The position numbers and the translations under genes were made by a program. This document shows, in pieces, positions 25,057 to 32,723 of a stretch of 64,000 nt of DNA. How positions within the stretch are numbered: the first letter of the stretch is position 1; every line of letters starts with the position of its first letter. This DNA is from Leifsonia sp. Root1293 (lineage in GTDB: Bacteria; Actinomycetota; Actinomycetes; Actinomycetales; Microbacteriaceae): positions 785,630 to 849,629 of the forward strand of contig NZ_LMEH01000002.1 in the NCBI RefSeq assembly GCF_001425325.1, read 5' to 3'. A model generated the notes under the pieces. The model ran no database searches. It saw nothing but the letters and a program-made list of their open reading frames with translations, and was not told where the DNA came from.

Positions 25057-25118
25057 CGGATGGAACAGTCAGAGCCGTTCCGGAAAGCCCGGAACGACAT
25101 TCGCATCCAGGAGCAGAC

Positions 25119-25544
25119 ATGACCGTCATCACCACCCCTCACCTCAACTTCCGCGGCGACGCTCGGGCAGCGCTCGAGTTCTACCACTCCGTCTTCGGCG
25201 GCCAGCTGATCGCCCTGACCAACGAGGACACCTACAGCGTCGAGATTCCGGAGGAGGCGCAGCAGATCAAGTTCGGTCAGGTGCTCGGTGACACCGGCTT
25301 CCAGGTCATGGCCTATGACGTGCCGTCGAGCGTCGACTACGACCAGGGCGAGAAGTCGCTGTTCGTCTCGGTGCGGTCTGATTCGGTCGAGGAGATCACC
25401 GAGCTCTGGGGTCGGCTGGCACAGGGCTCGACCGTCATCGCCGACCTGGCGCCGTCGCAGTTCTCTCCGGCCTACGGGATGCTGAAGGACGCCTTCGGCG
25501 TGGTCTGGGTGCTCGACGTCGCGGTGGCGTACGAGGGGGCGTAG
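25119..25544 (+). CDS. VOC/glyoxalase family protein, PhnB-like
   Basis: 141 residues, two beta-alpha-beta-beta-beta modules of the vicinal-oxygen-chelate fold: LNFRGDARAALEFYHSVFGG with the PhnB-type opening, then GDTGFQVMAYDVPSSVDYD and AYGMLKDAFGVVWVLDV at the end. The typical PhnB metal histidine positions are only partly kept. Activity unknown. Good ribosome site (AGGAG). Divergent from the WYL regulator across the operator dyad, so probably its regulated partner. Confidence 0.85.
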   Translation: MTVITTPHLNFRGDARAALEFYHSVFGGQLIALTNEDTYSVEIPEEAQQIKFGQVLGDTGFQVMAYDVPSSVDYDQGEKSLFVSVRSDSVEEITELWGRLAQGSTVIADLAPSQFSPAYGMLKDAFGVVWVLDVAVAYEGA

Positions 25545-25592
25545 GCGTAGGCGCAAGCGAGGCGGCGGGGTCGGCGGCGGCGCTGGGTGGGT

Positions 25593-25676
25593 GGTCTCGA
25601 TACGCGTCCGGCTTCGTCGGGCGCTACTCGACCAGCGGTGTGGGGTCGACTTCGTCGGGCGCTACTCGACCAGCGG
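25593..25676 (+). repeat. R1 intergenic repeats (one full, one partial)
   Basis: A full copy (GGTCTCGATACGCG to GCTACTCGACCAGCGG) at 25593-25638 and the right half of a second ending at 25676. Follows the VOC gene. Confidence 0.8.
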
Positions 25677-25785
25677 GGTGGGATGGGGTCGGACCGCATC
25701 CGTCAACCCCGTGCCGTGCAGTGCTGCCGCCGCCTACGCTGCACGGTACGGGTCCCGCATCCGGGGCCGGCATGAGGAGGTCTCC

Positions 25786-25992
25786 ATGGTGGCTGTGCAT
25801 GATCGCGTGAGCTGGAACACCTCGCAGGGGCGCACGCGCGGGCGAGTCGTGGAGCGGCGCACCTCGGACTTCACCTTCGACGGGCAGCACTTCACGGCGA
25901 GCACCGACGAGCCGGCGTTCATCGTCGAGAGCGAGAAGACCGGTGCTCGCGCAGCGCACAAGGGTTCTGCGTTGCGTGTGCTGAAGAAGTAA
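25786..25992 (+). CDS. DUF2945 (hypervirulence-associated/TUDOR-like) family protein
   Basis: 68 residues. VHDRVSWNTSQGRTRGRVVE and FTASTDEPAFIVESEKTGAR, ending AAHKGSALRVLKK, match DUF2945, a small SH3/Tudor-like fold of unknown function found in many soil bacteria and fungi. The ATG is set by GAGGAGG at ideal spacing; longer readings start inside an R1 repeat. Thirteen bases separate it from the next gene, probably co-transcribed. Confidence 0.82.
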   Translation: MVAVHDRVSWNTSQGRTRGRVVERRTSDFTFDGQHFTASTDEPAFIVESEKTGARAAHKGSALRVLKK

Positions 25993-26005
25993 CGCGGGAG
26001 CATCC

Positions 26006-26455
26006 GTGCAGACCTTCCTGCCCTACGCCGATCTCGCACGCAGTGCGGCCGCACTCGACCAGAGCCGGCTCGGCAAGCAGCGCGTCGAGACGCTTCAGGT
26101 GATGCGCGCCCTCACCCTGCCCGGATACGGCTGGCAGCATCACCCTGTCGTGCGCATGTGGCGCGGGTTCCGACCCGCCCTGATGGCGTACCAGGACGCG
26201 ATCTGCGACGAATGGGTGGCACGGGGCCACGCCGACACCTGCAGAGTGAAGACCCTCGCCGACCTGGACCTCGTGCCCGAGGACGGCGAGGCCTATCGCC
26301 GGGGCGACTTCCCGTGGCCGGCGTGGATCGGCGACGAGGAGCTGCACCGATCGCATCGATCGAACCTGCTGCGCAAGGATCCGGTGCTCTACGCGGAGCT
26401 GGCCGCCGACGTTCCCGACGACCTGCCGTACGTGTGGCCCGCGGCATCCGTGTGA
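26006..26455 (+). CDS. MSMEG_6728 family protein (pyrimidine-dimer glycosylase-like fold)
   Basis: 149 residues. MQTFLPYADLARSAAALDQS, RLGKQRVETLQVMRALTLPG and YGWQHHPVVRMWRGFRPALM are the conserved core of the actinobacterial MSMEG_6728 family, distantly related to T4 endonuclease-V-like DNA glycosylases. The R-LGKQR-E stretch is shared with that family; whether it repairs DNA here is inference. GTG start after GGGAG. Follows DUF2945 closely. Confidence 0.78.
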   Translation: MQTFLPYADLARSAAALDQSRLGKQRVETLQVMRALTLPGYGWQHHPVVRMWRGFRPALMAYQDAICDEWVARGHADTCRVKTLADLDLVPEDGEAYRRGDFPWPAWIGDEELHRSHRSNLLRKDPVLYAELAADVPDDLPYVWPAASV

Positions 26456-26476
26456 CGGATGCCGGAACGAATGCCG

Positions 26477-27958
26477 CTACTCGTGCGTGGTCGTGGACTT
26501 CGATGGCGCTGCGGCGTCTGCGACGTCTGCAGCGTCGGCGCCCGCGACCGGCTTGGCTGACGTGCGCGCGCCCGACACCCGGCGGGCGACGAGGAACACC
26601 ACGGCGCCGACGACCAGCACGATCGCCCCGAACAGCCACACCTGCGGCGACTGCTGGGTGAGGAGCAGCACGCAGGACGCGATGCCGAGGATCGGGAGGA
26701 TCGTCCACGCCCGGAAGTGCGGGTGGTCGACCTTGTCGCGGCGCAGCACGAGCACCGCGATGTTCGTGCTGGCGAACACGAACAGCAGCAGGAAGACCAC
26801 GGTCTCGGCGAGCACCGACAGGTCGCCCAGCAGGGTCAGCCCCATGGCGATGAGCGTAGTCGCGAGAATGGCCACCCACGGGGTGCGGCGCTTGGGCAGC
26901 ACGCGCCCGAAGACGCGGGGGAGGAGGCCCTCCTCGGCCATGCCGTAGGTCATGCGGCTGGCCATGATCATGGTGAGCAGCGCTCCGTTGGCGACGGCTA
27001 TCAGTGCGATCGCGCTGAACAGCCATTCGGGCACTCCGAGACCGGATGCCGACACGACGGCGAGCAGCGGACCACTCGACTCGCCCAGCTCGTCAGGCGC
27101 GAGGGTGATCGAGCTGGCGAGGGCGACGAGCACGTAGACGGCTCCGGCGACGGCGAGGGCGCCGAACAGGGCGCGGGGGTAGTTGCGCGGAGTGCGCAGC
27201 TCCTCGGCCACGTTCGCCGACGTCTCGAACCCGACGAAGGAGTAGAACGCGATGATGGTGGCGCCGAGCACCGCTGCCCACGGCGAGACCCCGTCGCGGA
27301 ACTCCAACACGCGCGCCGGCTCACCGTTGCCCGAGCCGAGAACGACGGCTCCGGCGATGATGACGATGAGCAGACCGCTGAGTTCGATCACCGTCATGAC
27401 CACGTTGCCCGCCATGGACTCACGGATGCCGCGGGCGTTCAACGCCGCCACGAGCGCCAGGAAGACGATGGCCGCCGGGATGGCCGGCACGTCGATGAAG
27501 GTGCCGAGGTAGTCGCCGGCGAAGGCCAGGGAGAGGCCCGCTGCGCTCACCACGCCGGCGGAGAGCATGCAGAAGCCCACGAGGAACGAGATCACGGGGC
27601 GCTTGAAGGCGCGCTCGGCGTAGACGGCTGAGCCTCCGGCGCGCGGGTACTTCGTGACCAGCTCGGCGTAGGAGCCGGCAGTGAAGAGCGCCATCACGAG
27701 CGCAAGCAGCAGGGGGAGCCAGAGAGCTCCGCCCACCTCCTTCGACAGCACGCCCATGAGCGCGTAGATGCCCGCGCCGAGAACATCGCCCAGCACGAAG
27801 AGGAACAGGAGCGGGCCGGTGATCGAGCGGCGGAGGCGCGTGTCGGAGTCGGATGCGCCCGTCGCATCCGGCGCCGCCGTCGTCGGGGCGTCAGCCACGG
27901 GGAACTCGGATCTGGAGGGCGGCCTGCTGGCTGCGGGGGGCGAAGTGGTGCATTCCAC
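26477..27958 (-). CDS. APC-family amino-acid permease
   Basis: 493 residues, about twelve membrane spans with soluble ends. Span 1 has FLFVLGDVLGAGIYALMGVL; the conserved AGSYAELVTKYPRAGGSAVY and FYSFVGFETSANVAEELRTP confirm the APC superfamily (cationic/general amino-acid branch). The C-terminus is alanine/aspartate rich and ends in a serine-threonine tail. AACAAT lies seven bases before the ATG, a weak leaderless signal. No partner enzyme is adjacent, so the substrate cannot be inferred. Distinct from the permease at 6402. Confidence 0.85.
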   Translation of the reverse strand: MECTTSPPAASRPPSRSEFPVADAPTTAAPDATGASDSDTRLRRSITGPLLFLFVLGDVLGAGIYALMGVLSKEVGGALWLPLLLALVMALFTAGSYAELVTKYPRAGGSAVYAERAFKRPVISFLVGFCMLSAGVVSAAGLSLAFAGDYLGTFIDVPAIPAAIVFLALVAALNARGIRESMAGNVVMTVIELSGLLIVIIAGAVVLGSGNGEPARVLEFRDGVSPWAAVLGATIIAFYSFVGFETSANVAEELRTPRNYPRALFGALAVAGAVYVLVALASSITLAPDELGESSGPLLAVVSASGLGVPEWLFSAIALIAVANGALLTMIMASRMTYGMAEEGLLPRVFGRVLPKRRTPWVAILATTLIAMGLTLLGDLSVLAETVVFLLLFVFASTNIAVLVLRRDKVDHPHFRAWTILPILGIASCVLLLTQQSPQVWLFGAIVLVVGAVVFLVARRVSGARTSAKPVAGADAADVADAAAPSKSTTTHE

Positions 27959-28077
27959 ATATTGTTCCGGCGTCGGGGCGGTGGCGGCGGCCCCTTGACT
28001 TCGGGCGGGGGAGTGTGGAATTGCGGTGTGGGCGAGTGGGCGCTGCGGTCTGTCGGCGGATGCGCGGCGGTGACGGT

Positions 28078-28194
28078 GGTCTCGATACGCCTGCTCGCTG
28101 CGCTCGCGGGCTACTCGACCGGCGTGGGCGCGCTGCGCTCGCGGGTACTCGACCGGCGTGGGCGCGCTGGGGCGCGGGCTACTCGACCGGCGGG
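28078..28194 (+). repeat. R1 repeat block with tandem half-units
   Basis: A full R1 copy (GGTCTCGATACGCCTGC at the left) followed by two shortened right halves, each ending TACTCGACCGGCG. The last copy supplies the end of the oxidoreductase gene on the opposite strand. Confidence 0.85.
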
Positions 28195-29132
28195 GTGGCG
28201 AGCGCCTGGCGCACGTCGTCCTCGACCAGGTCGGCGTTCAGGCCGGCCCCGGCCATGTTGCCCGCGGCCATGGCGAGCGGAACCGATGATCGGGCATCCG
28301 TCACGTTGCCGGCTGCCCAGAGCCCGGGAACGCTCGTGCGTCCCATCGGGTCGACGTCGATCCAAGTCGAACCTTGACGGTCGACGACGCTCGCTCCGAG
28401 TTCGCGCGCGATCTCGTCGAGAGGGTGTGGCGTCGGGGCCGCGAAGATTATGTCGGCTGCAACGGATGCGCCGTCGGCGAGGCGCACCGCGCTGAGGGTG
28501 TCTGCGGCATCCGTTTCGATCGCGACGACGGCTCGCTCCTCGACGACGATGCCGCGGGCCCTGAGGGCACTGCGCAACTCGTCGGGGAGCTCGGTGCCGT
28601 TCACGAGGTAGGTGACGTCGGTGGAGAGCTGGCGCATCAGTAGTGCCTGGTGGGTGCTCGTGGGGCCGCCGGCCAGGACCGCGATGCGGCGGTCGCGCAC
28701 CTCCCAGCCGTCGCAGTAGGGGCAGACGACCACGCCGCGGCCCCACTGCTCGGCGAGACCGGGGATGCCGGGCAGGTCGTCGCGCAGTCCGGTGGCGAGC
28801 AGCATCCGCCTCGTCACATGGGTCTCGCCCGAGTCGAGCACGACCTCGAAGCCGGGTGCGGACTCGTCGCCGGTACGCGTGACTGAAGCCACTTCTCCTG
28901 TGCGCATCGCGACGGTGTCGTAGCGCTCGAGCTCGCGGCGTCCGTCGGCGAGGAGGTCGAGCGGCGAGGTGTGATCGCGACCCAGCACGCCGTGCATGTG
29001 GGCGGCGAAACGGTTGCGCGGACGCGCCTGGTCGACCACGAGCACGCGCCGGCGTGAACGGCCGAGCATGAGGGCGGCGCTGAGTCCGGCGCTGCCGCCA
29101 CCGACGATGATGACGTCCCAGGAAGTGTTCAT
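28179..29132 (-). CDS. NAD(P)/FAD-dependent oxidoreductase, thioredoxin-reductase-like
   Basis: 317 residues. FAD-binding DVIIVGGGSAGLSAALMLGR at the N-terminus, an active-site-like CPYC in VVVCPYCDGWEVRDRRIAVL, a second Rossmann motif (AVLAGGPTSTHQALL) and the C-terminal VPGLWAAGNVTDARSSVPLA show a low-molecular-weight thioredoxin-reductase-like flavoprotein. The physiological electron acceptor is unknown. The C-terminal residues PPVE and stop are encoded by an R1 repeat. Divergent from an HTH-cupin regulator, a common pairing in actinobacteria. Confidence 0.87.
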   Translation of the reverse strand: MNTSWDVIIVGGGSAGLSAALMLGRSRRRVLVVDQARPRNRFAAHMHGVLGRDHTSPLDLLADGRRELERYDTVAMRTGEVASVTRTGDESAPGFEVVLDSGETHVTRRMLLATGLRDDLPGIPGLAEQWGRGVVVCPYCDGWEVRDRRIAVLAGGPTSTHQALLMRQLSTDVTYLVNGTELPDELRSALRARGIVVEERAVVAIETDAADTLSAVRLADGASVAADIIFAAPTPHPLDEIARELGASVVDRQGSTWIDVDPMGRTSVPGLWAAGNVTDARSSVPLAMAAGNMAGAGLNADLVEDDVRQALATPPVE

Positions 29133-29157
29133 GAGGTGATCCTGCGCCGCGGCTCCG

Positions 29158-29163
29158 TAGGAT
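29158..29163 (+). promoter_or_regulatory. -10 box TAGGAT of the HTH-cupin gene
   Basis: TAGGAT lies about 40 bases before the ATG at 29205, directly followed by the GCAAA/TTTGC dyad, which would cover the transcription start. Confidence 0.45.
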
Positions 29164-29164
29164 G

Positions 29165-29178
29165 GCAAACGGATTTGC
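29165..29178. promoter_or_regulatory. short dyad GCAAA-CGGA-TTTGC
   Basis: Five-base perfect arms with a four-base centre in the 72-base divergent space between the oxidoreductase and the HTH-cupin regulator; placed at the probable transcription start of the regulator. Confidence 0.45.
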
Positions 29179-29204
29179 TGAAACGGCAACGAGGGGAGGT
29201 GCTC

Positions 29205-29873
29205 ATGGCTCATGCGCATGGCTGGAACGCGGCGGGAGGCGCGGGTGGTTCGCGGGCGGGGGATGGCGGTCGGGATGCCGGGCCGGATGCGGGCACGCTG
29301 GGCTTCGAGTCGATGCTCGATCAGGTCGCGCCACGCCTGCGGGCCCTCCGCCAGCGTCGGGAGCTGACCCTCGCCGAACTCGCCGAGCGCACGGGCATCT
29401 CGGTGAGTACGCTGTCGCGACTCGAGTCGGGAACTCGCAAGCCTGCTCTCGACCTGCTCATGCGGCTGGCGGGGGTCTACCGGGTCAGCCTCGACGACCT
29501 GGTCGGGGCGCCTCAGATCGCCGACCCGCGTGTGCGGCCGAAGCCGTTCTACCGCGGCGGCAAGGCCATCATCCCGCTCACCCGCGACAACCCCGATGTG
29601 CACGCGTTCAAGATGGTGCTGCCCGGGCACGACCCTGAGGCGCCCATCGAGACGAGCACGCACGAGGGCTACGACTGGATCTACGTGCTCAGCGGCCGTG
29701 TGCGACTGGCGCTCGGAACCGAGGAGATCGTGCTCGAGGCCGGCGAGGCAGCCGAATTCGACACGCGGATGCCGCACGGCAACGCGAGCGCGTCGATGGA
29801 ACCGGCGGAGATTCTCAACCTGCTGAGCACGCAGGGGGAGCGGGTGCACCTGCGGGAGTCGCGCGACCGGTGA
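29205..29873 (+). CDS. XRE-family regulator with C-terminal cupin domain
   Basis: 222 residues. After a Gly-rich N-terminus, the HTH at about residues 45-105 reads LRALRQRRELTLAELAERTG then ISVSTLSRLESGTRKPALDL; a cupin barrel follows at about 145-215 (HEGYDWIYVLSGRVRLALGT, then GEAAEFDTRMPHGNAS). The metal-site histidines are partly kept. The ATG follows GAGGGGAGG. It is divergent from the thioredoxin-reductase-like flavoprotein and probably controls it in response to a small ligand bound by the cupin. Confidence 0.87.
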   Translation: MAHAHGWNAAGGAGGSRAGDGGRDAGPDAGTLGFESMLDQVAPRLRALRQRRELTLAELAERTGISVSTLSRLESGTRKPALDLLMRLAGVYRVSLDDLVGAPQIADPRVRPKPFYRGGKAIIPLTRDNPDVHAFKMVLPGHDPEAPIETSTHEGYDWIYVLSGRVRLALGTEEIVLEAGEAAEFDTRMPHGNASASMEPAEILNLLSTQGERVHLRESRDR

Positions 29874-29935
29874 GGGGTCCGGTTCGCGCCGGACGGAACG
29901 CACCGAGAACGGAGTTGCGGCGGGTGGTGAGCGGG

Positions 29936-30028
29936 GTGCACCCACGCGGACTGCGTTCTCGGCGGAGTGAACCCACGTGTACTGCGTACTCGGCGGCGTG
30001 CACCCACGCGGACTGCGTTCTCGGCGGC
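29936..30028 (+). repeat. three tandem 31-bp repeats
   Basis: Units at 29936, 29967 and 29998, each 31 bases, consensus beginning GTGCACCCACGCGGACTGCG and ending TTCTCGGCGGC. The middle copy has several changes. No spacers, so not a CRISPR array. The 526 bases 29874-30399 hold only repeats (this one, two R1 copies and a 32-bp set) and no gene I can support. Confidence 0.8.
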
Positions 30029-30055
30029 GTGCGGATGCCGCCGGGGCGGTGGGGT

Positions 30056-30102
30056 GGCCTCGATACGCGTCCTCGCTGCGCTCGGGCGCTACTCGACCAG
30101 CG
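30056..30102 (+). repeat. R1 intergenic repeat
   Basis: GGCCTCGATACGCGTCC at the left, GCTACTCGACCAGCGG at the right; middle CTCGCTGCGCTCGGGC. Confidence 0.85.
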
Positions 30103-30119
30103 GTGGGGGCGGAGGCGGT

Positions 30120-30167
30120 GGTCTCGATACGCGTCCTCGCTGCGCTCGGTCGCTACTCGACCAGCGG
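30120..30167 (+). repeat. R1 intergenic repeat
   Basis: Second copy 64 bases after the previous one, GGTCTCGATACGCGTCC to GCTACTCGACCAGCGG, same orientation. Confidence 0.85.
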
Positions 30168-30241
30168 CGGGTGCGGTGGGCGCGGTGGCGGGTGCGGGTG
30201 GGGAAGCGCTCGTTCGCCATCTGTGGCCGCCTCGAACTTCT

Positions 30242-30335
30242 GCATGCGGCCACAAGTGGCGAGCGGGCGGTGCGCATGCGGCCACAAGTGGCGAGCGGGC
30301 GGTGCGGATGCGGCGACAAGTGGCGAGTTGGGTGC
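30242..30335 (+). repeat. three tandem ~32-bp repeats with internal palindrome
   Basis: Two identical 32-base units at 30242 and 30274 (beginning GCATGCGGCCACAAGTGGCG) and a diverged 30-base third unit. Each intact unit carries the dyad GCCAC-AA-GTGGC. Lies just upstream of the hydrolase promoter. Confidence 0.8.
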
Positions 30336-30387
30336 GGTGGGGGTGCGCTGCAGCGGTACTCGACAAGCGGGGTCACGGCGATACCGC

Positions 30388-30393
30388 GAGAAT
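30388..30393 (+). promoter_or_regulatory. -10 box GAGAAT, leaderless start
   Basis: GAGAAT ends six bases before the ATG at 30400; same box and spacing as at 19826. Confidence 0.4.
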
Positions 30394-30399
30394 GGCAGC

Positions 30400-31200
30400 A
30401 TGAGCACCCCCTTCCCCGCCCTCACCGAGATGCCGTCGCCGCAGTACGTGATGTCGGCCGACGGCCTGCGCATCGCGACCTACCAGTGGGGCGATGACGA
30501 TGCTCCGACGGTGCTGTGCGTGCACGGCTTCGCTTCGAGCTGCCGCGACAACTGGGTGAGCACCGGGTGGGTGCGCGACCTGACGCGCGCGGGCTTCCGC
30601 GTGGTCGGGGTGGATCAACGCGGACACGGAGCGAGCGACAAGCCTCACGAGGCATCCGCATACGGCATGGATGCGCTCGTCGACGACCTCGTGACCGTGC
30701 TCGACACCTACCTGCTCGACACCGTGCTCTACGCGGGATACTCCCTCGGCGCCCGAGTCGGGTGGCAGCTGGCCGTGCAGGTTCCCGAACACGTGGAGCG
30801 CGCAGTCCTCGGCGGAATCCCCGACGGACGGCCGCTCGCACGGCTTCAGATCGACCAGGCGCGGGCATATGTCGAAAGCGGCATACCTGTCGAGGACAAG
30901 GTCACGCAGAACTACGTGACGCTCACAGAACGCGTCGCCGGCAACGACCTGCGGGCACTCATCGCGCTCGCCGAGGGGATGCGGTTGGGGGATGCAGATC
31001 CCGATCCGACGCATCCGCCGACCCAGGAGATCCTGTTCGCGACGGGAAGCGAGGATGCCATCCTCGAGCGATCGAAGCTGCTGGCGGATGCGACTCCTCA
31101 CGGCAGCTTCGTGGAGCTGCCCGACCGCCACCACTTCAATGCGCCCGGGTCGCGGGTGTTCAGGCAGGCCGCCGTGGAGTTCTTCTCGCGCGAAGGGTGA
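30400..31200 (+). CDS. alpha/beta-fold hydrolase
   Basis: 266 residues, cytoplasmic. TVLCVHGFASSCRDNW (oxyanion loop), GVDQRGHGASDKP and the nucleophile elbow GYSLGARVG place it in the alpha/beta hydrolases, with acid ATGSEDAI and histidine LPDRHHFNAPGS near the end completing the triad. Substrate unknown. The message is probably leaderless (GAGAAT six bases before the ATG). An R2 repeat begins eleven bases after the stop. Confidence 0.87.
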   Translation: MSTPFPALTEMPSPQYVMSADGLRIATYQWGDDDAPTVLCVHGFASSCRDNWVSTGWVRDLTRAGFRVVGVDQRGHGASDKPHEASAYGMDALVDDLVTVLDTYLLDTVLYAGYSLGARVGWQLAVQVPEHVERAVLGGIPDGRPLARLQIDQARAYVESGIPVEDKVTQNYVTLTERVAGNDLRALIALAEGMRLGDADPDPTHPPTQEILFATGSEDAILERSKLLADATPHGSFVELPDRHHFNAPGSRVFRQAAVEFFSREG

Positions 31201-31210
31201 CGGCGCCGGG

Positions 31211-31253
31211 AGCGCTTCGGACGCGGACTTCGTCCGGGCCTCAGCGAGCGGGG
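31211..31253 (+). repeat. R2 intergenic repeat
   Basis: AGCGCTTCGG then ACGCGGACTTCGTCCGGGCC then TCAGCGAGCGG; includes the small hairpin CGGAC-TTC-GTCCG. Eleven bases downstream of the hydrolase stop. Confidence 0.8.
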
Positions 31254-31318
31254 AGCGGCGAGGGGTGAGAGCGGGGAGCGAGCAGACGCTGGTCCTTTCC
31301 GCGGAGGCGCGCGCGGAC

Positions 31319-31324
31319 TAGCGT
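31319..31324 (+). promoter_or_regulatory. -10 box TAGCGT, leaderless GTG start of the FAD oxidase
   Basis: TAGCGT ends seven bases before the GTG at 31332; no ribosome site. Confidence 0.5.
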
Positions 31325-31331
31325 GTGAGAC

Positions 31332-32723
31332 GTGTCCGCTCCCGCGACCGATGCACGATCTGCTCACGCCGACGGCGTGGAGCGCCTCGTGCAGAGCTAT
31401 CGCGCGGTTCCGCCCACGGCATCCGTTCGCCTGGCGAAGCGTACGTCGAACCTGTTCCGTTCCCGCGCCAAGACGGATGCGCCCGGACTCGACACCTCCG
31501 GCCTGACCGGAGTGATCTCGATCGACCCCGAGGCCCGCACCGCAGACGTCGCGGGCATGTGCACCTATGACGACCTCGTCGCGGCGACGCTGCCGTACGG
31601 GCTGGCTCCGCTGGTGGTTCCGCAGCTGAAGACCATCACGCTCGGGGGCGCGGTGACGGGCCTCGGCATCGAGTCGACCTCGTTCCGCAGCGGGCTGCCG
31701 CACGAGTCGGTGCTCGAGCTCGACATCCTGACCGGCTCGGGCGAGGTGATCACGGCATCGGCCGATGAGCACTCCGACCTGTTCCGGGCCTTCCCCAACT
31801 CGTACGGCACTCTCGGCTACGCCGTGCGGCTGCGCATCGAGTTGGAGCCTGTGAAGCCGTTCGCGGCATTGCGGCACGTGCGGTTCCACGCGCTCGACGA
31901 CCTGATCGCGGCGATGGACGACATCGTCGACACCGGCGTCTTCGACGGGATCCGGGTCGACTACCTCGACGGCGTCGTGTTCGGCGCCGACGAGAGCTAC
32001 CTCTGCCTCGGCGCGCAGACCGCGGCACCCGGTGCGGTGAGCGACTACACCGGGCAGCGCATCTACTACCGTTCGATCCAGCACGACGATGGCGTGATCG
32101 AGGACAGGCTCACCATCCACGACTACCTCTGGCGGTGGGACACCGACTGGTTCTGGTGCTCCGAGGCGTTCGGCGCGCAGCATCCGGTGATCCGGCGGGT
32201 GTGGCCGCGGCGCTATCGGCGCAGCAGCTCCTACGCGAAGCTCATGACGTTGGAGCGGCGGTTCGACATCGGCGACCGCCTCGAGAAGCTCAAGCACCGG
32301 CCGCCACGCGAGCGCGTGATCCAAGACGTCGAGATCCCGATCGAGCGCTGCGCCGAGTTCGTCGACTGGTTCCTCGCGACGGTGCCCATCGAGCCGATCT
32401 GGCTGTGCCCGCTGCGGCTGCGTGACGGGCCGGCATCCGAGGCCGGATGGCCGCTCTACCCGATGCGACCGCGGCAGACCTACGTGAACGTGGGCTTCTG
32501 GTCGACCGTTCCCGTCGGCGCCACCGAGGGCGCGAGCAACCGTCTCATCGAGCGTCGCGTGAGCGAACTCGACGGGCACAAGTCGCTCTACTCCGAGTCC
32601 TTCTACTCCCGCGACGAGTTCGACGCCCTGTACGGCGGTGACGACTATCGGCGGGCCAAAGCCATCTACGACCCCGACTCCCGACTCCTCGACCTCTATG
32701 CGAAGGCGGTGCAACGACGATGA
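31332..32723 (+). CDS. tmsA: FAD-binding oxidoreductase, TmsA/BfaA-like (DHCR24-type)
   Basis: 463 residues. The FAD-binding PCMH fold is visible (GVISIDPEARTADVAGMCTY, TLPYGLAPLVVPQLKTITLG, GAVTGLGIESTSFRSGLPHE, FRAFPNSYGTLGYAVRLRIE). The family matches the reductase of 10-methyl fatty acid synthesis in mycobacteria and relatives, which reduces the 10-methylene group made by the partner methyltransferase. It overlaps that methyltransferase by four bases (ATGA), exactly as in known pairs. GTG start, leaderless. The pathway assignment rests on family and pairing, not on experiment. Confidence 0.75.
   Translation: MSAPATDARSAHADGVERLVQSYRAVPPTASVRLAKRTSNLFRSRAKTDAPGLDTSGLTGVISIDPEARTADVAGMCTYDDLVAATLPYGLAPLVVPQLKTITLGGAVTGLGIESTSFRSGLPHESVLELDILTGSGEVITASADEHSDLFRAFPNSYGTLGYAVRLRIELEPVKPFAALRHVRFHALDDLIAAMDDIVDTGVFDGIRVDYLDGVVFGADESYLCLGAQTAAPGAVSDYTGQRIYYRSIQHDDGVIEDRLTIHDYLWRWDTDWFWCSEAFGAQHPVIRRVWPRRYRRSSSYAKLMTLERRFDIGDRLEKLKHRPPRERVIQDVEIPIERCAEFVDWFLATVPIEPIWLCPLRLRDGPASEAGWPLYPMRPRQTYVNVGFWSTVPVGATEGASNRLIERRVSELDGHKSLYSESFYSRDEFDALYGGDDYRRAKAIYDPDSRLLDLYAKAVQRR

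Noticed and set aside
29936-30335. CRISPR array
   Set aside because: Repeats are directly tandem without spacers, and no cas genes are near.
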